NCBI GenBank assembly: GCA_001798075.1
Contig: MGRG01000012.1
Span: 1 to 64,000, forward strand
Source: Deltaproteobacteria bacterium RIFCSPHIGHO2_01_FULL_43_49
GTDB lineage: Bacteria; UBA10199; SPLOWO2-01-44-7
Length of the DNA stretch: 64,000 nt
Direction of reading: 5' to 3'
Shown one piece after another: positions 41,815 through 49,858 of this stretch. The notes under the pieces were generated by a model. The model made no database searches. It saw nothing but the letters and a program-made list of their open reading frames with translations, and was not told the DNA's origin. How positions within the stretch are numbered: the first letter of the stretch is position 1; every line of letters begins with the position of its first letter. Made by a program: the position numbers and the translations under genes.

Positions 41815-42597
41815 ATGTGGATTGATACACACTGCCATTTAGCTGGAGAAGAATACGACGCAGATCGTGTCCAAGTTTTTCAACGCGCACGCGAGGCAGG
41901 CATTGAAGGTTTTATTGTGATCGGTGCTGGTGATGGTTTAGGTAAAAATGCGGACGCCTTGAGTTTGTGCGAAAAAGAAGTTAGGACTTTTGCGGCTATT
42001 GGGATTCATCCTCACGATGCCTCCAAAGTTGATGATTCTGGTGCCTATTTGAAGAAGCTCAAAGAGTGGGCCAAACATCCAAAAGTAGTTGCGATTGGCG
42101 AAATAGGGCTCGATTATCACTACAAACATTCACTACCGGATGTTCAGCAAAAAAGATTTCGTGAACAAATTGAACTAGCCGGTGAATTAAATTTTCCAAT
42201 TTCCATTCATAGCAGAGAAGCTTGGGCTGATACCTTGAAAATTTTAAAAGAGGCGGGCGTTCCTTCCAAAAAGGGGGTTTTTCACTGTTTTGGAGGCAAT
42301 CTGGAAGAAGCCCATCAAGCCCTCGAACTCGATTTTTATATTTCCATCTCTGGAATTGTGACTTTTAAAAAAGCAGAGAACTTGATACACGTGGTTTCTG
42401 AAATACCGCTTGAAAAAATGGTGATAGAGACCGATGCTCCGTTTTTAGCGCCGGTGCCTCATCGGGGCAAGCGCAACGAACCGGCCTTTGTAGCGCTTGT
42501 GGGTGAAAAAATTGCCGAGATCAAAAAACTGCCCCTAGAAAAAGTTGCCAAACAGATTGGCCAAAACACAAGAGAACTTTTCCATGGAATCGCATGA
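41815..42597 (+). CDS. tatD: TatD family metal-dependent DNase
   Basis: A 260-residue hydrolase of the amidohydrolase fold. Metal ligands are in IDTHCHLAGEEYD (His-x-His, about 3-9), GEIGLDYHYKHS (about 99-110), the SIHSREA (about 127-133), CFGGNLEEA (about 158-166) and ETDAPFLAPVPHRG (about 202-215). TatD acts as a 3'-5' exonuclease in DNA repair and quality control. The start MWIDTHCH is preceded directly by the arm of a family A hairpin with no Shine-Dalgarno. It overlaps the pdxH-like gene by 14 bp. Confidence 0.93.
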   Translation: MWIDTHCHLAGEEYDADRVQVFQRAREAGIEGFIVIGAGDGLGKNADALSLCEKEVRTFAAIGIHPHDASKVDDSGAYLKKLKEWAKHPKVVAIGEIGLDYHYKHSLPDVQQKRFREQIELAGELNFPISIHSREAWADTLKILKEAGVPSKKGVFHCFGGNLEEAHQALELDFYISISGIVTFKKAENLIHVVSEIPLEKMVIETDAPFLAPVPHRGKRNEPAFVALVGEKIAEIKKLPLEKVAKQIGQNTRELFHGIA

Positions 42598-43171
42598 TCC
42601 TCTAGAGTTGTTTCATGATTATTGGAAAACGGCGAGACAGAAAAATGATCCGGTCGCCGATTCCCTTTCTCTTGCAACGGTAGATGACCAAAACAAACCG
42701 CATGTTCGTACCGTCTTATTAAAGACCTTTCGGGATGGGCAAATCGGTTTTGTTACCAAAGCCGGCGGCAAAAAAATTGCCCATATCGCACACTGTAGTG
42801 ATGTGGAATGTTGTCTTTCCTGGCCCACTCTCTCTTTGCAGGTTCGGATGCGCTGCACGACGACAGAAATGGAGAACAGCATCTTGGATTATCTATGGAG
42901 TTTAAGACCAAGAGACGCCAAAATTGTTTATCATTTGGGATTTTATCAATCTGCAGCCATTGCCTCTTACCAATTGTTGGAGAAAAAATTTCAGGAATTA
43001 AAAAACAAATTAAAAGGAAAGAAAGACATCCCCCGTTCCAAATTTTATCTTGGGTTTATTCTTCATCCCTATGCGATCGAGTTTTTGTATCACAATAAAA
43101 GTCGCCTCAACAAGCGCGAGCTCTACGAAAAAAAGGGAGAAGTTTGGGTGAAAACCATCCTCACCCCATGA
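42584..43171 (+). CDS. Pyridoxamine 5'-phosphate oxidase-like flavoprotein
   Basis: A 195-residue protein of the PdxH fold. FMN-contact segments PHVRTVLLKTF (about 37-47) and GQIGFVTKAGGKKIAHI fit, and the end (SRLNKRELYEKKGEVWVKTILTP region) fits the PdxH C-terminal dimerisation part. It is shorter than E. coli PdxH and its middle region is diverged, so another PNPOx-type activity is possible. It starts inside tatD by 14 bp. A strong bidirectional hairpin terminator follows at 43202-43235. Confidence 0.8.
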   Translation: MESHDPLELFHDYWKTARQKNDPVADSLSLATVDDQNKPHVRTVLLKTFRDGQIGFVTKAGGKKIAHIAHCSDVECCLSWPTLSLQVRMRCTTTEMENSILDYLWSLRPRDAKIVYHLGFYQSAAIASYQLLEKKFQELKNKLKGKKDIPRSKFYLGFILHPYAIEFLYHNKSRLNKRELYEKKGEVWVKTILTP

Positions 43172-43179
43172 TCTTTCGA

Positions 43180-43199
43180 TCCTGAGCGAAGTCGAAGGA
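43180..43199. repeat. Microrepeat TCCTGAGCGAAGTCGAAGGA
   Basis: A 20-bp repeat unit after the pdxH-like gene. Its ends, TCCTGAGC and GTCGAAGGA, recur in inverted order at 43256-43295, where a 23-bp hairpin replaces the central bases. The two lie on either side of the terminator. Confidence 0.7.
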
Positions 43200-43201
43200 C
43201 A

Positions 43202-43235
43202 AAAAAGCCTTTTGAGATCTCTCAAAAGGCTTTTT
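43202..43235. terminator. Bidirectional intrinsic terminator
   Basis: AAAAAGCCTTTTGAGA and TCTCAAAAGGCTTTTT form a perfect 16-bp stem with a 2-base centre; the stem flanks provide T-runs on both strands. It separates the converging pdxH-like and HU genes and is placed to stop both transcripts. Confidence 0.88.
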
Positions 43236-43255
43236 CAAAACTACCTTCCCCTTCA

Positions 43256-43295
43256 TCCTTCGACCTGGCCTCCGGCAGGCAGGCCAAGCTCAGGA
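43256..43295. repeat. Microrepeat with nested hairpin
   Basis: TCCTTCGACC ... GCTCAGGA is the inverse of the repeat at 43180-43199, with GGCCTCCGGCAGGCAGGCC inserted in the centre. This nested part is itself a hairpin. It ends five bases before the stop codon of the HU gene. Confidence 0.7.
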
Positions 43296-43299
43296 CAGG

Positions 43300-43572
43300 C
43301 TAGATAACCCAGTCTTTCAATTGCTTGCCCGCTTTGAAACGAGGCACGCGGCGCGGTTTAATATTAATTTGTGCGCCCGTCTGAGGATTGCGGCCGATGC
43401 GGCCTTTTCTCTTGGCTGCATAGAAAGTTCCGAAACCGGTCAACGTAATCTTATCGTTGCGGCGTAAGCATTTTGCGACATTGTGTGTCGTTGCATTGAG
43501 AACTTTCTCTGCGAGTGCTTTCGAGCATTTGCAGTCCTTCGCGATGTAAGAGACTAATTCTGCTTTTGTCAT
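43300..43572 (-). CDS. HU-family DNA-binding protein
   Basis: A 90-residue nucleoid protein. It has the typical helical dimer part (TKAELVSYIAKDCKCSKALA), GFGTFYAAKRKGRIGRNPQT and the basic arm end (RRVPRFKAGKQLK). Two Cys in DCKCSK are unusual. The ATG at 43572 has a strong AAAGGGGG site; a reading from 43599 is not supported. A promoter with TTGACG and ATAAAT (17-bp spacing) lies at 43599-43627. Confidence 0.94.
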   Translation of the reverse strand: MTKAELVSYIAKDCKCSKALAEKVLNATTHNVAKCLRRNDKITLTGFGTFYAAKRKGRIGRNPQTGAQINIKPRRVPRFKAGKQLKDWVI

Positions 43573-43598
43573 ATGACTCACCCCCTTTCTAGGGCGCA

Positions 43599-43627
43599 AT
43601 TTATTACAGGCTTGCAGGCAGCGTCAA
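43599..43627 (-). promoter_or_regulatory. Sigma-70-type promoter of the HU gene
   Basis: On the minus strand TTGACG (43622-43627) is followed after 17 bp by ATAAAT (43599-43604). Transcription would start about 20 bp before the HU start codon, allowing a normal leader with AAAGGGGG. Confidence 0.6.
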
Positions 43628-43678
43628 CCATAAACTCGCATCAAAAGTGATTTTCCTGAGAGTGCGGCTTGGAAATTG

Positions 43679-43687
43679 TTATCCACA
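43679..43687 (+). promoter_or_regulatory. DnaA box upstream of gyrA
   Basis: TTATCCACA is a perfect consensus DnaA box, 19 bp before the -35 of the gyrA promoter. A single box can occur by chance, but its location at the gyrase gene makes regulation by DnaA plausible. Confidence 0.6.
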
Positions 43688-43705
43688 GATGATGCGAGCT
43701 TTCGG

Positions 43706-43734
43706 TTGACTTTTTGGCATATGGTTTGCATAAT
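43706..43734 (+). promoter_or_regulatory. Promoter of gyrA, giving a near-leaderless transcript
   Basis: TTGACT (43706-43711) and CATAAT (43729-43734) are spaced by 17 bp. The start site would fall near 43741, only about 5 nt before the gyrA ATG at 43746. No Shine-Dalgarno is visible, so translation would be leaderless. Confidence 0.7.
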
Positions 43735-43745
43735 GCGCCGCAATT

Positions 43746-46193
43746 ATGGCTAAGGCCGCAGAGCTAATTCCTATCAACATTGAAGAGGAGATGAAGGGTT
43801 CCTATCTCGATTACGCGATGAGCGTAATCATTGGAAGGGCCCTCCCTGACATCCGAGATGGCTTGAAACCGGCCCACCGCCGCATTCTCTATGCCATGTT
43901 TCGTGAGGGGCTTCTTTCCAACAAACGTTATTCCAAATGCGCCGGTGTAGTCGGGGAAGTTCTCAAAAAATACCACCCCCATGGCGATGCCGCAGTCTAC
44001 GATACCCTGGTTCGGATGGCCCAAGACTGGAACATGCGTTACCCCTTGATTGACGGACAAGGCAATTTTGGGAGTATAGACGGGGATTCTGCGGCGGCAT
44101 ACCGCTACACTGAGGCTAGGCTCACCAAAATTGCTGAGGAGATGTTGGAAGAAATCGACAAAGAAACAGTCGATTTTGTCCCCAATTTTGATGGCTCAAC
44201 AGTCGAACCGGTGGTCCTTCCCTCCAAAATTCCTAATTTATTGCTCAATGGCTCGGATGGAATCGCTGTCGGCATGGCAACCAAAATCCCACCACACAAT
44301 TTGAAAGAGTTGGTGAGTGGATTGATCGCTCTTGTTGAAAATCCAAAAATGACAGTTGCAGACTTGATGAAACATGTTCCTGGCCCCGATTTTCCAACTG
44401 GGTCTTTTATCTGCGGTACGCAGGGAATTAAAGATGCCTACAATACGGGTCGTGGCAAAATCGTCATGCGCGCCAAGGCATTAATTGAACCAATCGCAAA
44501 GGGAGATAGAGAAGCCATCGTTATCACAGAAATTCCCTATCAGGTTAACAAAGCCCGGCTTGTAGAACGAATTGCAGAACTGGTTCAAGAAGGAAAACTA
44601 GAAGGGGTTTCCGACATTCGCGATGAATCCGACAGAGAAGGGATGCGTCTTGTCGTGGAACTCAAAAGGAGTGTGATTGCCGGTGTGGTGCTCAACCACC
44701 TTTATAAACATACCCCCATGGAAGAATCGTTCGGTGTGATTTTGTTGGCCATCGTCAATCAACAACCCAAAGTTGTTAACCTCAAAGTAGCCCTCCAATT
44801 TTTTATCGATCACAGACAAGAGGTTGTTACCCGCCGGACTGCCTATGATTTAAAGAAGGCAGAAGAAAGAGCTCATATCTTAGAGGGTTTAAAAATTGCT
44901 CTGGAACATATTGATGAAGTCATTGCCCTCATCAAAAAATCAAAGGAACCGCAGACCGCAAAAGAATCACTGCGTCTCAAATACAAACTGAGCGACATTC
45001 AAGCCCAAGCCATTTTGGATATGCGCTTGCAGCGCTTGACCGGTTTGGAACGGGGTAAAATCTTGACAGAGCATGAAGAACTTCAAAAACAGATCAAAGA
45101 ATTCAAAACAATTTTGGCTGATGAGAGCCGTGTTTTAAAAATCATCACAACTGAATTAAAAGAAATTAAAGAAAAATATGGTGACGAACGCCGCACAGAA
45201 ATTCAGGGGAGTGTCCAAGAAATCAATGAAGAAGATCTGATTCAAGAAGAAGATATGGTGGTGACGATCAGTCATGGTGGCTATATCAAACGCAATCCTG
45301 TTAGCATTTATAGGTCCCAGCGTCGCGGTGGCAGGGGCAAAACCGGAATGGCCACGCGCGAAGAAGATTTTGTAGCCGATCTTTTTGTCGCCTCCACAAA
45401 AAGCTATCTTTTGGTTTTTAGTTCCAGAGGGAGGGTTTATTGGCTTAAAGTGCACGAAATCCCTCAAGCTGGACGTGTCACAAAGGGAAAGGCGATCAAT
45501 AATTTAGTGATGATGCAAGGCGATGAGAAAATGGCAGCCATCATGCCGGTCAAGGAATTCGTAGAAGGGTTTTCTGTCGTGATGGTGACTAAAAAAGGAA
45601 CGATCAAGAAAACGGAACTGACTGCTTTTAGCAACCCCCGCTCAAAAGGAATTATTGCCATTGATTTGGATCAAGGTGATGAGGTAGTGGAAGCGAAATT
45701 GACAAACGGCAAGCAAGAGATTGTTTTATCAACCCGTCATGGCAAAGCAATTCACTTTCATGAGGAAGATGTGCGTAATATGGGGAGGCAGGCAGGTGGT
45801 GTGCGCGGGATTCATCTAGGAAAGGACGACGAAGTAGTAAGTATGGAAGCGTTATCAGGAGATCAAGCCACTTTGTTGACTGTCACTGAAAAAGGCTATG
45901 GCAAAAGGACAGAGGTGAAGGAATATCGTGTCCAATCACGTGGTGGGACAGGAATTTTTACCTGCAAGATTACAGACAAGAATGGTCCAGTGGTGGGTGT
46001 GATGCAAGTGACTGAAGGAGAAGATATCATGTTGGTTACCAGCGGTGGCAAGATTATTAGAACAAAGGTTTCTGGAATTTCAACTCAAGGAAGGGCAACG
46101 CAAGGGGTGCGACTGATCAATGTGGAGGCAGGAGAAAAGGTAATGTCAGTGGCGCGACTTGCAGAAAAAGAGGAGGGGGAAAATGGCGGTTGA
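43746..46193 (+). CDS. gyrA: DNA gyrase subunit A
   Basis: An 815-residue type II topoisomerase subunit. The catalytic Tyr121 is in [11 protein letters not shown], the quinolone region in [19 protein letters not shown] (about 76-94), and the GyrA box QRRGGRG lies around 520 with a full C-terminal beta-pinwheel (repeated [22 protein letters not shown]). The box separates it from ParC. The position equal to E. coli Ser83 is Ala82, a residue linked with lower quinolone sensitivity in other bacteria. It overlaps ndk by 11 bp, and gyrB is not nearby. Confidence 0.96.
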   Translation: MAKAAELIPINIEEEMKGSYLDYAMSVIIGRALPDIRDGLKPAHRRILYAMFREGLLSNKRYSKCAGVVGEVLKKYHPHGDAAVYDTLVRMAQDWNMRYPLIDGQGNFGSIDGDSAAAYRYTEARLTKIAEEMLEEIDKETVDFVPNFDGSTVEPVVLPSKIPNLLLNGSDGIAVGMATKIPPHNLKELVSGLIALVENPKMTVADLMKHVPGPDFPTGSFICGTQGIKDAYNTGRGKIVMRAKALIEPIAKGDREAIVITEIPYQVNKARLVERIAELVQEGKLEGVSDIRDESDREGMRLVVELKRSVIAGVVLNHLYKHTPMEESFGVILLAIVNQQPKVVNLKVALQFFIDHRQEVVTRRTAYDLKKAEERAHILEGLKIALEHIDEVIALIKKSKEPQTAKESLRLKYKLSDIQAQAILDMRLQRLTGLERGKILTEHEELQKQIKEFKTILADESRVLKIITTELKEIKEKYGDERRTEIQGSVQEINEEDLIQEEDMVVTISHGGYIKRNPVSIYRSQRRGGRGKTGMATREEDFVADLFVASTKSYLLVFSSRGRVYWLKVHEIPQAGRVTKGKAINNLVMMQGDEKMAAIMPVKEFVEGFSVVMVTKKGTIKKTELTAFSNPRSKGIIAIDLDQGDEVVEAKLTNGKQEIVLSTRHGKAIHFHEEDVRNMGRQAGGVRGIHLGKDDEVVSMEALSGDQATLLTVTEKGYGKRTEVKEYRVQSRGGTGIFTCKITDKNGPVVGVMQVTEGEDIMLVTSGGKIIRTKVSGISTQGRATQGVRLINVEAGEKVMSVARLAEKEEGENGG

Positions 46194-46617
46194 AAAAACA
46201 TTGGCGATTATTAAGCCAGATGCGTTGGAAAAAGGAGTGATCGGAGAAATTTGTAAGCGGATGGAAGAGGGGGGGCTAAAAATTGTCGGCATGAAAATGT
46301 TGCAACTCACCCCAAAAAAGGCAGAAGGTTTTTATGCCGTTCATCAGACAAAACCTTTCTTTGCAGGTCTCGTAAAATTTATGTCGAGTGGGCCTTGTGT
46401 GGTGATGTGTCTGGAAGGGGAAAATGCGATCAAGCGCTGGCGCGATACGATGGGGGCCACCGACCCTGAAAAAGCGGCTCAAGGAACCATTCGCAAAGAT
46501 TTTGGGACCAACATTGAGCGAAACGCTACCCACGGGAGCGATGCTTTGGATACCGCTCGCTTTGAAGTGGCCTACTTTTTTGAATCGGGCGAACTCGTTC
46601 ACTACGAATGGATTTGA
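46183..46617 (+). CDS. ndk: Nucleoside diphosphate kinase
   Basis: A 144-residue enzyme that balances NTP pools. The phosphorylated His117 is in [12 protein letters not shown], and the start [18 protein letters not shown] is standard. The ATG at 46183 follows GAGGAGGGGG, an excellent site within gyrA. It sits directly before archease, whose GTG follows the ndk stop without a gap. Confidence 0.97.
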   Translation: MAVEKTLAIIKPDALEKGVIGEICKRMEEGGLKIVGMKMLQLTPKKAEGFYAVHQTKPFFAGLVKFMSSGPCVVMCLEGENAIKRWRDTMGATDPEKAAQGTIRKDFGTNIERNATHGSDALDTARFEVAYFFESGELVHYEWI

Positions 46618-47031
46618 GTGTTCTACCAATCCATTCCCCATACGGCCGATATTGGTTTTAAAGTGTGGGGGAAGACGCGTGAAGAACTCTTTTCAAATGC
46701 TGCCCGAGCGGTAACTGATTGTCTGGTAGAAGTCTTCGATGGAATTCCTAATCAAACTATTTTTGTAAATCTTAAAGCGGAAAGTTACGAAGAACTTTTA
46801 GTTCAATGGCTCACAGAGGTTTTGTATCATTTCGAAACGCAGTCTTTGTTGGGGCTCGGTTTTAGTGTGATTTCTTGCGACCTAGACAATTTCAAAGCAA
46901 CGATTCACGGTGTTGAATGGGATTCTGCCACGCAACCTTTGAAAACACAAATCAAAGCGGTGACCTTCCACGAAATGAAAATCCAGGAAAAAGAAGGCCA
47001 ATTCGAAGTCCAGGTGATTTTGGATGTGTAG
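46618..47031 (+). CDS. Archease (RtcB activating factor)
   Basis: A 137-residue archease, the protein that activates the RNA ligase RtcB. The N-terminal PHTADIGFKVWGKTREELF (about 7-25) with the metal-binding Asp, then LVQWLTEVLYHFET (about 59-72), and the end AVTFHEMKIQEKEGQFEVQV with conserved Asp/His region are all recognised. It starts with GTG right after the ndk stop. An RtcB gene lies 3.8 kb downstream (50845-52305), so the RNA repair pair is present but not adjacent. Confidence 0.92.
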   Translation: MFYQSIPHTADIGFKVWGKTREELFSNAARAVTDCLVEVFDGIPNQTIFVNLKAESYEELLVQWLTEVLYHFETQSLLGLGFSVISCDLDNFKATIHGVEWDSATQPLKTQIKAVTFHEMKIQEKEGQFEVQVILDV

Positions 47032-47491
47032 TAACTTTTATGCTGCCTTTGGCAATCGCTTCAGCCCCCTTATTTTTATTGAGCTTTTTTCCTCCTGGCT
47101 ACCTGGCGGAGAGGGGATGCAAGGGACGTTATCAAATTTGGGAGGTCCCAAATTTGCACTCTCGCTCGGCCATTTTATTATTCATCCCCACAAGGTGAAA
47201 ATGGCCTGTGCGAAGCCCTTTCACCCCCTCTCCGCCACGCCACGTCGGAAACAAGCTCGAAAATATGGTGAGTCGCTTGCGTGATTGCCATAACGTAACA
47301 CCATTCGCAAATACTATAATAATGTCAGACTCAAAATTGGGGCTACCTAACACCAGCCTTGGGGCTAAAGATCTCCGTTTTATTAAGGGATGAGGGCCTA
47401 GACTTATTATTGATAGATTACGTCTAATTGAAAATGGCACGATAGTTGCAAGGCAATAACACCAAAGGGAGATTTTAAAAGGAGTCCAAAT
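47032..47491. other. Gene-free spacer with element F
   Basis: A nested palindromic element (47105-47236) fills the first half. The remainder to 47491 has AT-rich sequence with no open frame of interest, then a strong ribosome binding site (AAAAGGAG) for the next gene. Confidence 0.5.
47105..47236. repeat. Inverted-repeat element family F (nested hairpins)
   Basis: Outer arms GGCGGAGAGGGGATGCAAGGG and its near complement (47216-47236) enclose two inner hairpins: CAAATTTGGGA / TCCCAAATTTG (47133-47156) and GGCCATTTT / AAAATGGCC. No gene. Structure parallels elements D and E. Confidence 0.78.
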
Positions 47492-47914
47492 ATGAAAACG
47501 CTATTCAAAACTATTCTAGTCTTTTTAATTCCCTGTATAGCATTTGCCGTTCCATTGAATCCTGAAAGCAGACCTAGAAAAAATCGTAACACCAATTATC
47601 AGGCAGGATGTCCTATGACCCCTAATTTAATCCTCTCCGATCGAAATGATATTGTTGTCTTTTGCGGTCAGGCGCTCATGAGCATGAACGCTGTCGGAGG
47701 CAATGATATTGTAGCTGCTTGCACCGAGGGTGTGGATGGAATCAGAATTAACAATGGCCAGCTTTATATTTCTTTCGCATCCACTGAGGGTGTTGAGGGT
47801 ACCAATGGAGATGACATTATTATTTTGTGTAGGGATGGTGTTACCGTGAATGGTTTAGGTGGAAATGATATAATTGTGCAGTGTCCAAATAAAAATAGCT
47901 TTTTCATTTTCTAA
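47492..47914 (+). CDS. Small secreted protein with RTX-like GGNDI repeats and paired cysteines
   Basis: A 140-residue protein with a signal peptide (MKTLFKTILVFLIPCIAFA). The mature part has repeats like DRNDIVVFCG, VGGNDIVAACTEGVDG, TNGDDIIILCRDGV and LGGNDIIVQC, similar to Gly-Gly-x-Asp RTX calcium-binding nonapeptides but each followed by a Cys, so it may form an RTX-like roll stabilised by disulfides. Full RTX repeats (GGxGxDxUx) are only partly met. The gene has AAAAGGAG 8 bp upstream. The function is not known; similar repeats occur in secreted bacterial proteins. Confidence 0.6.
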   Translation: MKTLFKTILVFLIPCIAFAVPLNPESRPRKNRNTNYQAGCPMTPNLILSDRNDIVVFCGQALMSMNAVGGNDIVAACTEGVDGIRINNGQLYISFASTEGVEGTNGDDIIILCRDGVTVNGLGGNDIIVQCPNKNSFFIF

Positions 47915-47946
47915 GTAGTGTTCAAAAAGAACCAGACGCAATTTGT

Positions 47947-48207
47947 TTAAAGATATATATACTGCCGGTCGCCGATCTCATAAAAGAGATAAACATCCTT
48001 TTCTTTCTTAGCAAACAAAACCCTATAATTACGCGTGACACGAAAACTGGAAAGACCGGCCAAGCGACCTTTGAGGATTTTTATATGAAGTCTTGGATCT
48101 TGCGGATTTTTTCGAAAAATTTCTTCCTGCCGTATGGCCAATTCTTGCACTTTCTGGGGGAGTTTCTTTAACCCCTTTACAAAGTGGGGGGTATAATGAA
48201 TTTGCAT
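47947..48207 (-). CDS. RelE/ParE-type toxin
   Basis: An 86-residue protein of the RelE/ParE superfamily. The start QIHYTPHFVKGLKKLPQKVQ, the middle LKGRLAGLSSFRVTRNYRVLFA and the end VYLFYEIGDRQYIYL fit the RelE-like mRNA-interferase family. The position of the basic residues (R in SFRVTRNYR) fits ribosome-dependent mRNA cleavage, but this is not certain. The antitoxin gene lies 6 bp upstream on the same strand. Confidence 0.86.
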   Translation of the reverse strand: MQIHYTPHFVKGLKKLPQKVQELAIRQEEIFRKNPQDPRLHIKILKGRLAGLSSFRVTRNYRVLFAKKEKDVYLFYEIGDRQYIYL

Positions 48208-48213
48208 GAAGAG

Positions 48214-48495
48214 TTATAAGAGAGCCTTTAGAGATTTAGCCGTTTTAGTTTTTCCTAATTCATATTCTTCATCACCTTGTTTCACAACAGCAAGGACCTC
48301 TTCTTCTTCATTTGATCTCGCCTCCTCAAGATGTTTTAACTTTTCGTAGCGTTTAAGACTCATCAGGACAGCTTTCGGTTCGTTATGAGAGACAATAAAA
48401 CCATCCCCCTCTTCTTCGTCTAGTCGGCGCAGAATTTGGCTTAAGCCCCGTTGGACCTCGCCGATCCCGATCAACAATGGTACAGCTTTTTTCAT
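48214..48495 (-). CDS. Phd/YefM-type antitoxin 2
   Basis: A 93-residue antitoxin. The start KAVPLLIGIGEVQRGLSQIL with EEGDGFIVSHNEPKAVLM fits Phd/YefM-like DNA binding; the acidic second half (SNEEEEVLAVVKQGDEEYEL) would bind the toxin. The ATG at 48495 lies only about 3 nt after the predicted transcript start, so it is probably leaderless. A longer frame to 48606 would run over the promoter and is rejected. Confidence 0.82.
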   Translation of the reverse strand: MKKAVPLLIGIGEVQRGLSQILRRLDEEEGDGFIVSHNEPKAVLMSLKRYEKLKHLEEARSNEEEEVLAVVKQGDEEYELGKTKTAKSLKALL

Positions 48496-48504
48496 ACAAT
48501 TTAT

Positions 48505-48533
48505 AGTATAATTATCATATAGATTTATGTCAA
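48505..48533 (-). promoter_or_regulatory. Consensus promoter of the RelE/Phd-like TA pair
   Basis: On the minus strand TTGACA (48528-48533) and TATACT (48505-48510) are spaced by exactly 17 bp. Near-palindromic TATGATAATTATACTATA covers the -10, a likely operator. The antitoxin ATG lies about 10 bp after the -10, giving a leaderless mRNA. Confidence 0.75.
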
Positions 48534-48605
48534 GACAATGTTTAAAAATACTCACGCAAAAAGACGAGTTTACTTGGCGAATAAAAGGCGTCGGACGCCT
48601 TTTCA

Positions 48606-48702
48606 ATAGCCGGTACGCGGTGGCTTGGTATGTGGTAGCGCAGTACGTGGTAGCAAAGTGCTAGGTGACATCTACCATATAGTGCCTGGCACTCTGTGGT
48701 AG
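48606..48702. repeat. Palindrome family C, copy 3 with a 65-bp repeat
   Basis: CCGGTACGCGGTGGCTTGGT through AGTGCTAGGTG repeats at 49769-49830 with few changes. It ends in CTACCATATAGTGCCTGGCACTCTGTGGTAG parts (arms CTACCA and TGGTAG around GTGCCTGGCAC, 48672-48702). It fills the spacer between the TA promoter and the gene at 48812. Confidence 0.7.
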
Positions 48703-48811
48703 TGGAGGATGGGTTTAAAGGGGTCCGTTTGGGCTTTTTGGGGGCTTAAAAAAGTAGCAACTTTTTTTGATCTGTGACGATAATTATTTAAGGAGGGGGT
48801 AAGGAGTTAAT

Positions 48812-49768
48812 ATGGCTGCCTCACGGATATTTTTTGGTCTATTGTGTGGAAACCCCCCGCAACATTCGGATGCTCAGGATATGCCCACTCCGAAAGCATC
48901 TCCTCCTGTTTTGACGCCGCAGGATTTAGAGGCGTTTGCAAGAAAGTATGCCCCCATTTTACTGACGGAAGGAAAGCGTTACAACATCCCGACACGTGCC
49001 GATGCCGATGGAGACTGGGATGCCAGCAATAATGCCTCAAATTATGACAAGTTTTTGGCCGGTGCGAGAGAGTTTATCCAGAAACCCTATGAAAAAGATG
49101 CCCCTTATTTTCCAACTCTTTATTATGAAGCCATAGTAACCTCCACGCATCTTTTTATTACCTATTATCTTTTCTTTCCGCACGACGCGGGCGACTACCA
49201 CACTTTTGAGCCGGGAGATCCAAGAGGAGGACATAACAATGATGCAACCAGTTTGATGGTTGTGGTTCCAAGAAGTGAGAAACCCTTTCGGGTGATTACA
49301 CAGGATCATGGACGTATTACTTCTATGTCACAAACGGAAATACGTTTGCATGGAGATCGACCCGTGTTGGAAATCAGCAGTGGCAATCATGCGTTGAGAG
49401 GGCTCAAAAATGGAGAGAAAATTCGTGAAGAAGAGCCGGAAGCACGTCGCCAGATCTTTTTGTATGCCCATGGGGAAAAGGGACAAGAATATAAATTGTT
49501 AAGAGTTCACGAGACACTCTGGCTGCAAAGAAAAAATGGAGATCTTTTTGGGGGTTTTGATGGTGAAACCGGTGTTCAATTCAAGGGGGACCATGGTCCT
49601 TGGGCCCCCTGGGCCAGGCCTTTTACCGACTCCGTGCCAGGCATGATCGGTTTTGCTTTGGGATGGCGTTTAGCGGAAAGTTTTTTTGATCCAGCAAATG
49701 TCTTGTGCTTATCGGGAGAAGAGTGCTCCAAAGGCTATCTTAAAAATCCCTATACTCAAGACAGATGA
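48812..49768 (+). CDS. Hypothetical protein, possible Vps62/NPP1-like beta domain
   Basis: A 318-residue protein. No strong signal peptide, although residues 1-22 are partly hydrophobic. The part FARKYAPILLTEGKRYNIPT (about 44-63), then HLFITYYLFFPHDAGD (about 112-127) and GGHNNDATSLMVVVPRS (about 139-155) is reminiscent of Vps62- or NPP1-like proteins, which have a His-rich GHEGD-type motif; the match is weak. A good RBS (AAGGAGGGGG) lies upstream. Its stop codon lies in the arm of element C copy 4. No close neighbour explains the role. Confidence 0.5.
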   Translation: MAASRIFFGLLCGNPPQHSDAQDMPTPKASPPVLTPQDLEAFARKYAPILLTEGKRYNIPTRADADGDWDASNNASNYDKFLAGAREFIQKPYEKDAPYFPTLYYEAIVTSTHLFITYYLFFPHDAGDYHTFEPGDPRGGHNNDATSLMVVVPRSEKPFRVITQDHGRITSMSQTEIRLHGDRPVLEISSGNHALRGLKNGEKIREEEPEARRQIFLYAHGEKGQEYKLLRVHETLWLQRKNGDLFGGFDGETGVQFKGDHGPWAPWARPFTDSVPGMIGFALGWRLAESFFDPANVLCLSGEECSKGYLKNPYTQDR

Positions 49769-49858
49769 CCGGTACGCAGTAGCTTGGTATGTGGTAGCGC
49801 ACAGTACATGGTAGCAAAGTGCTAGGTGCAAATCTAGTGCCAGGCACCTGGTGGTCAT
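49765..49858. repeat. Palindrome family C, copy 4 between convergent genes
   Basis: Arms ATGACC (49765-49770) and GGTCAT (49853-49858) enclose the 65-bp repeat also seen at 48606 and the core GTGCCAGGCAC. The stop codons of both converging genes (49766-49768 plus, 49855-49857 minus) lie in the arms. Confidence 0.7.
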
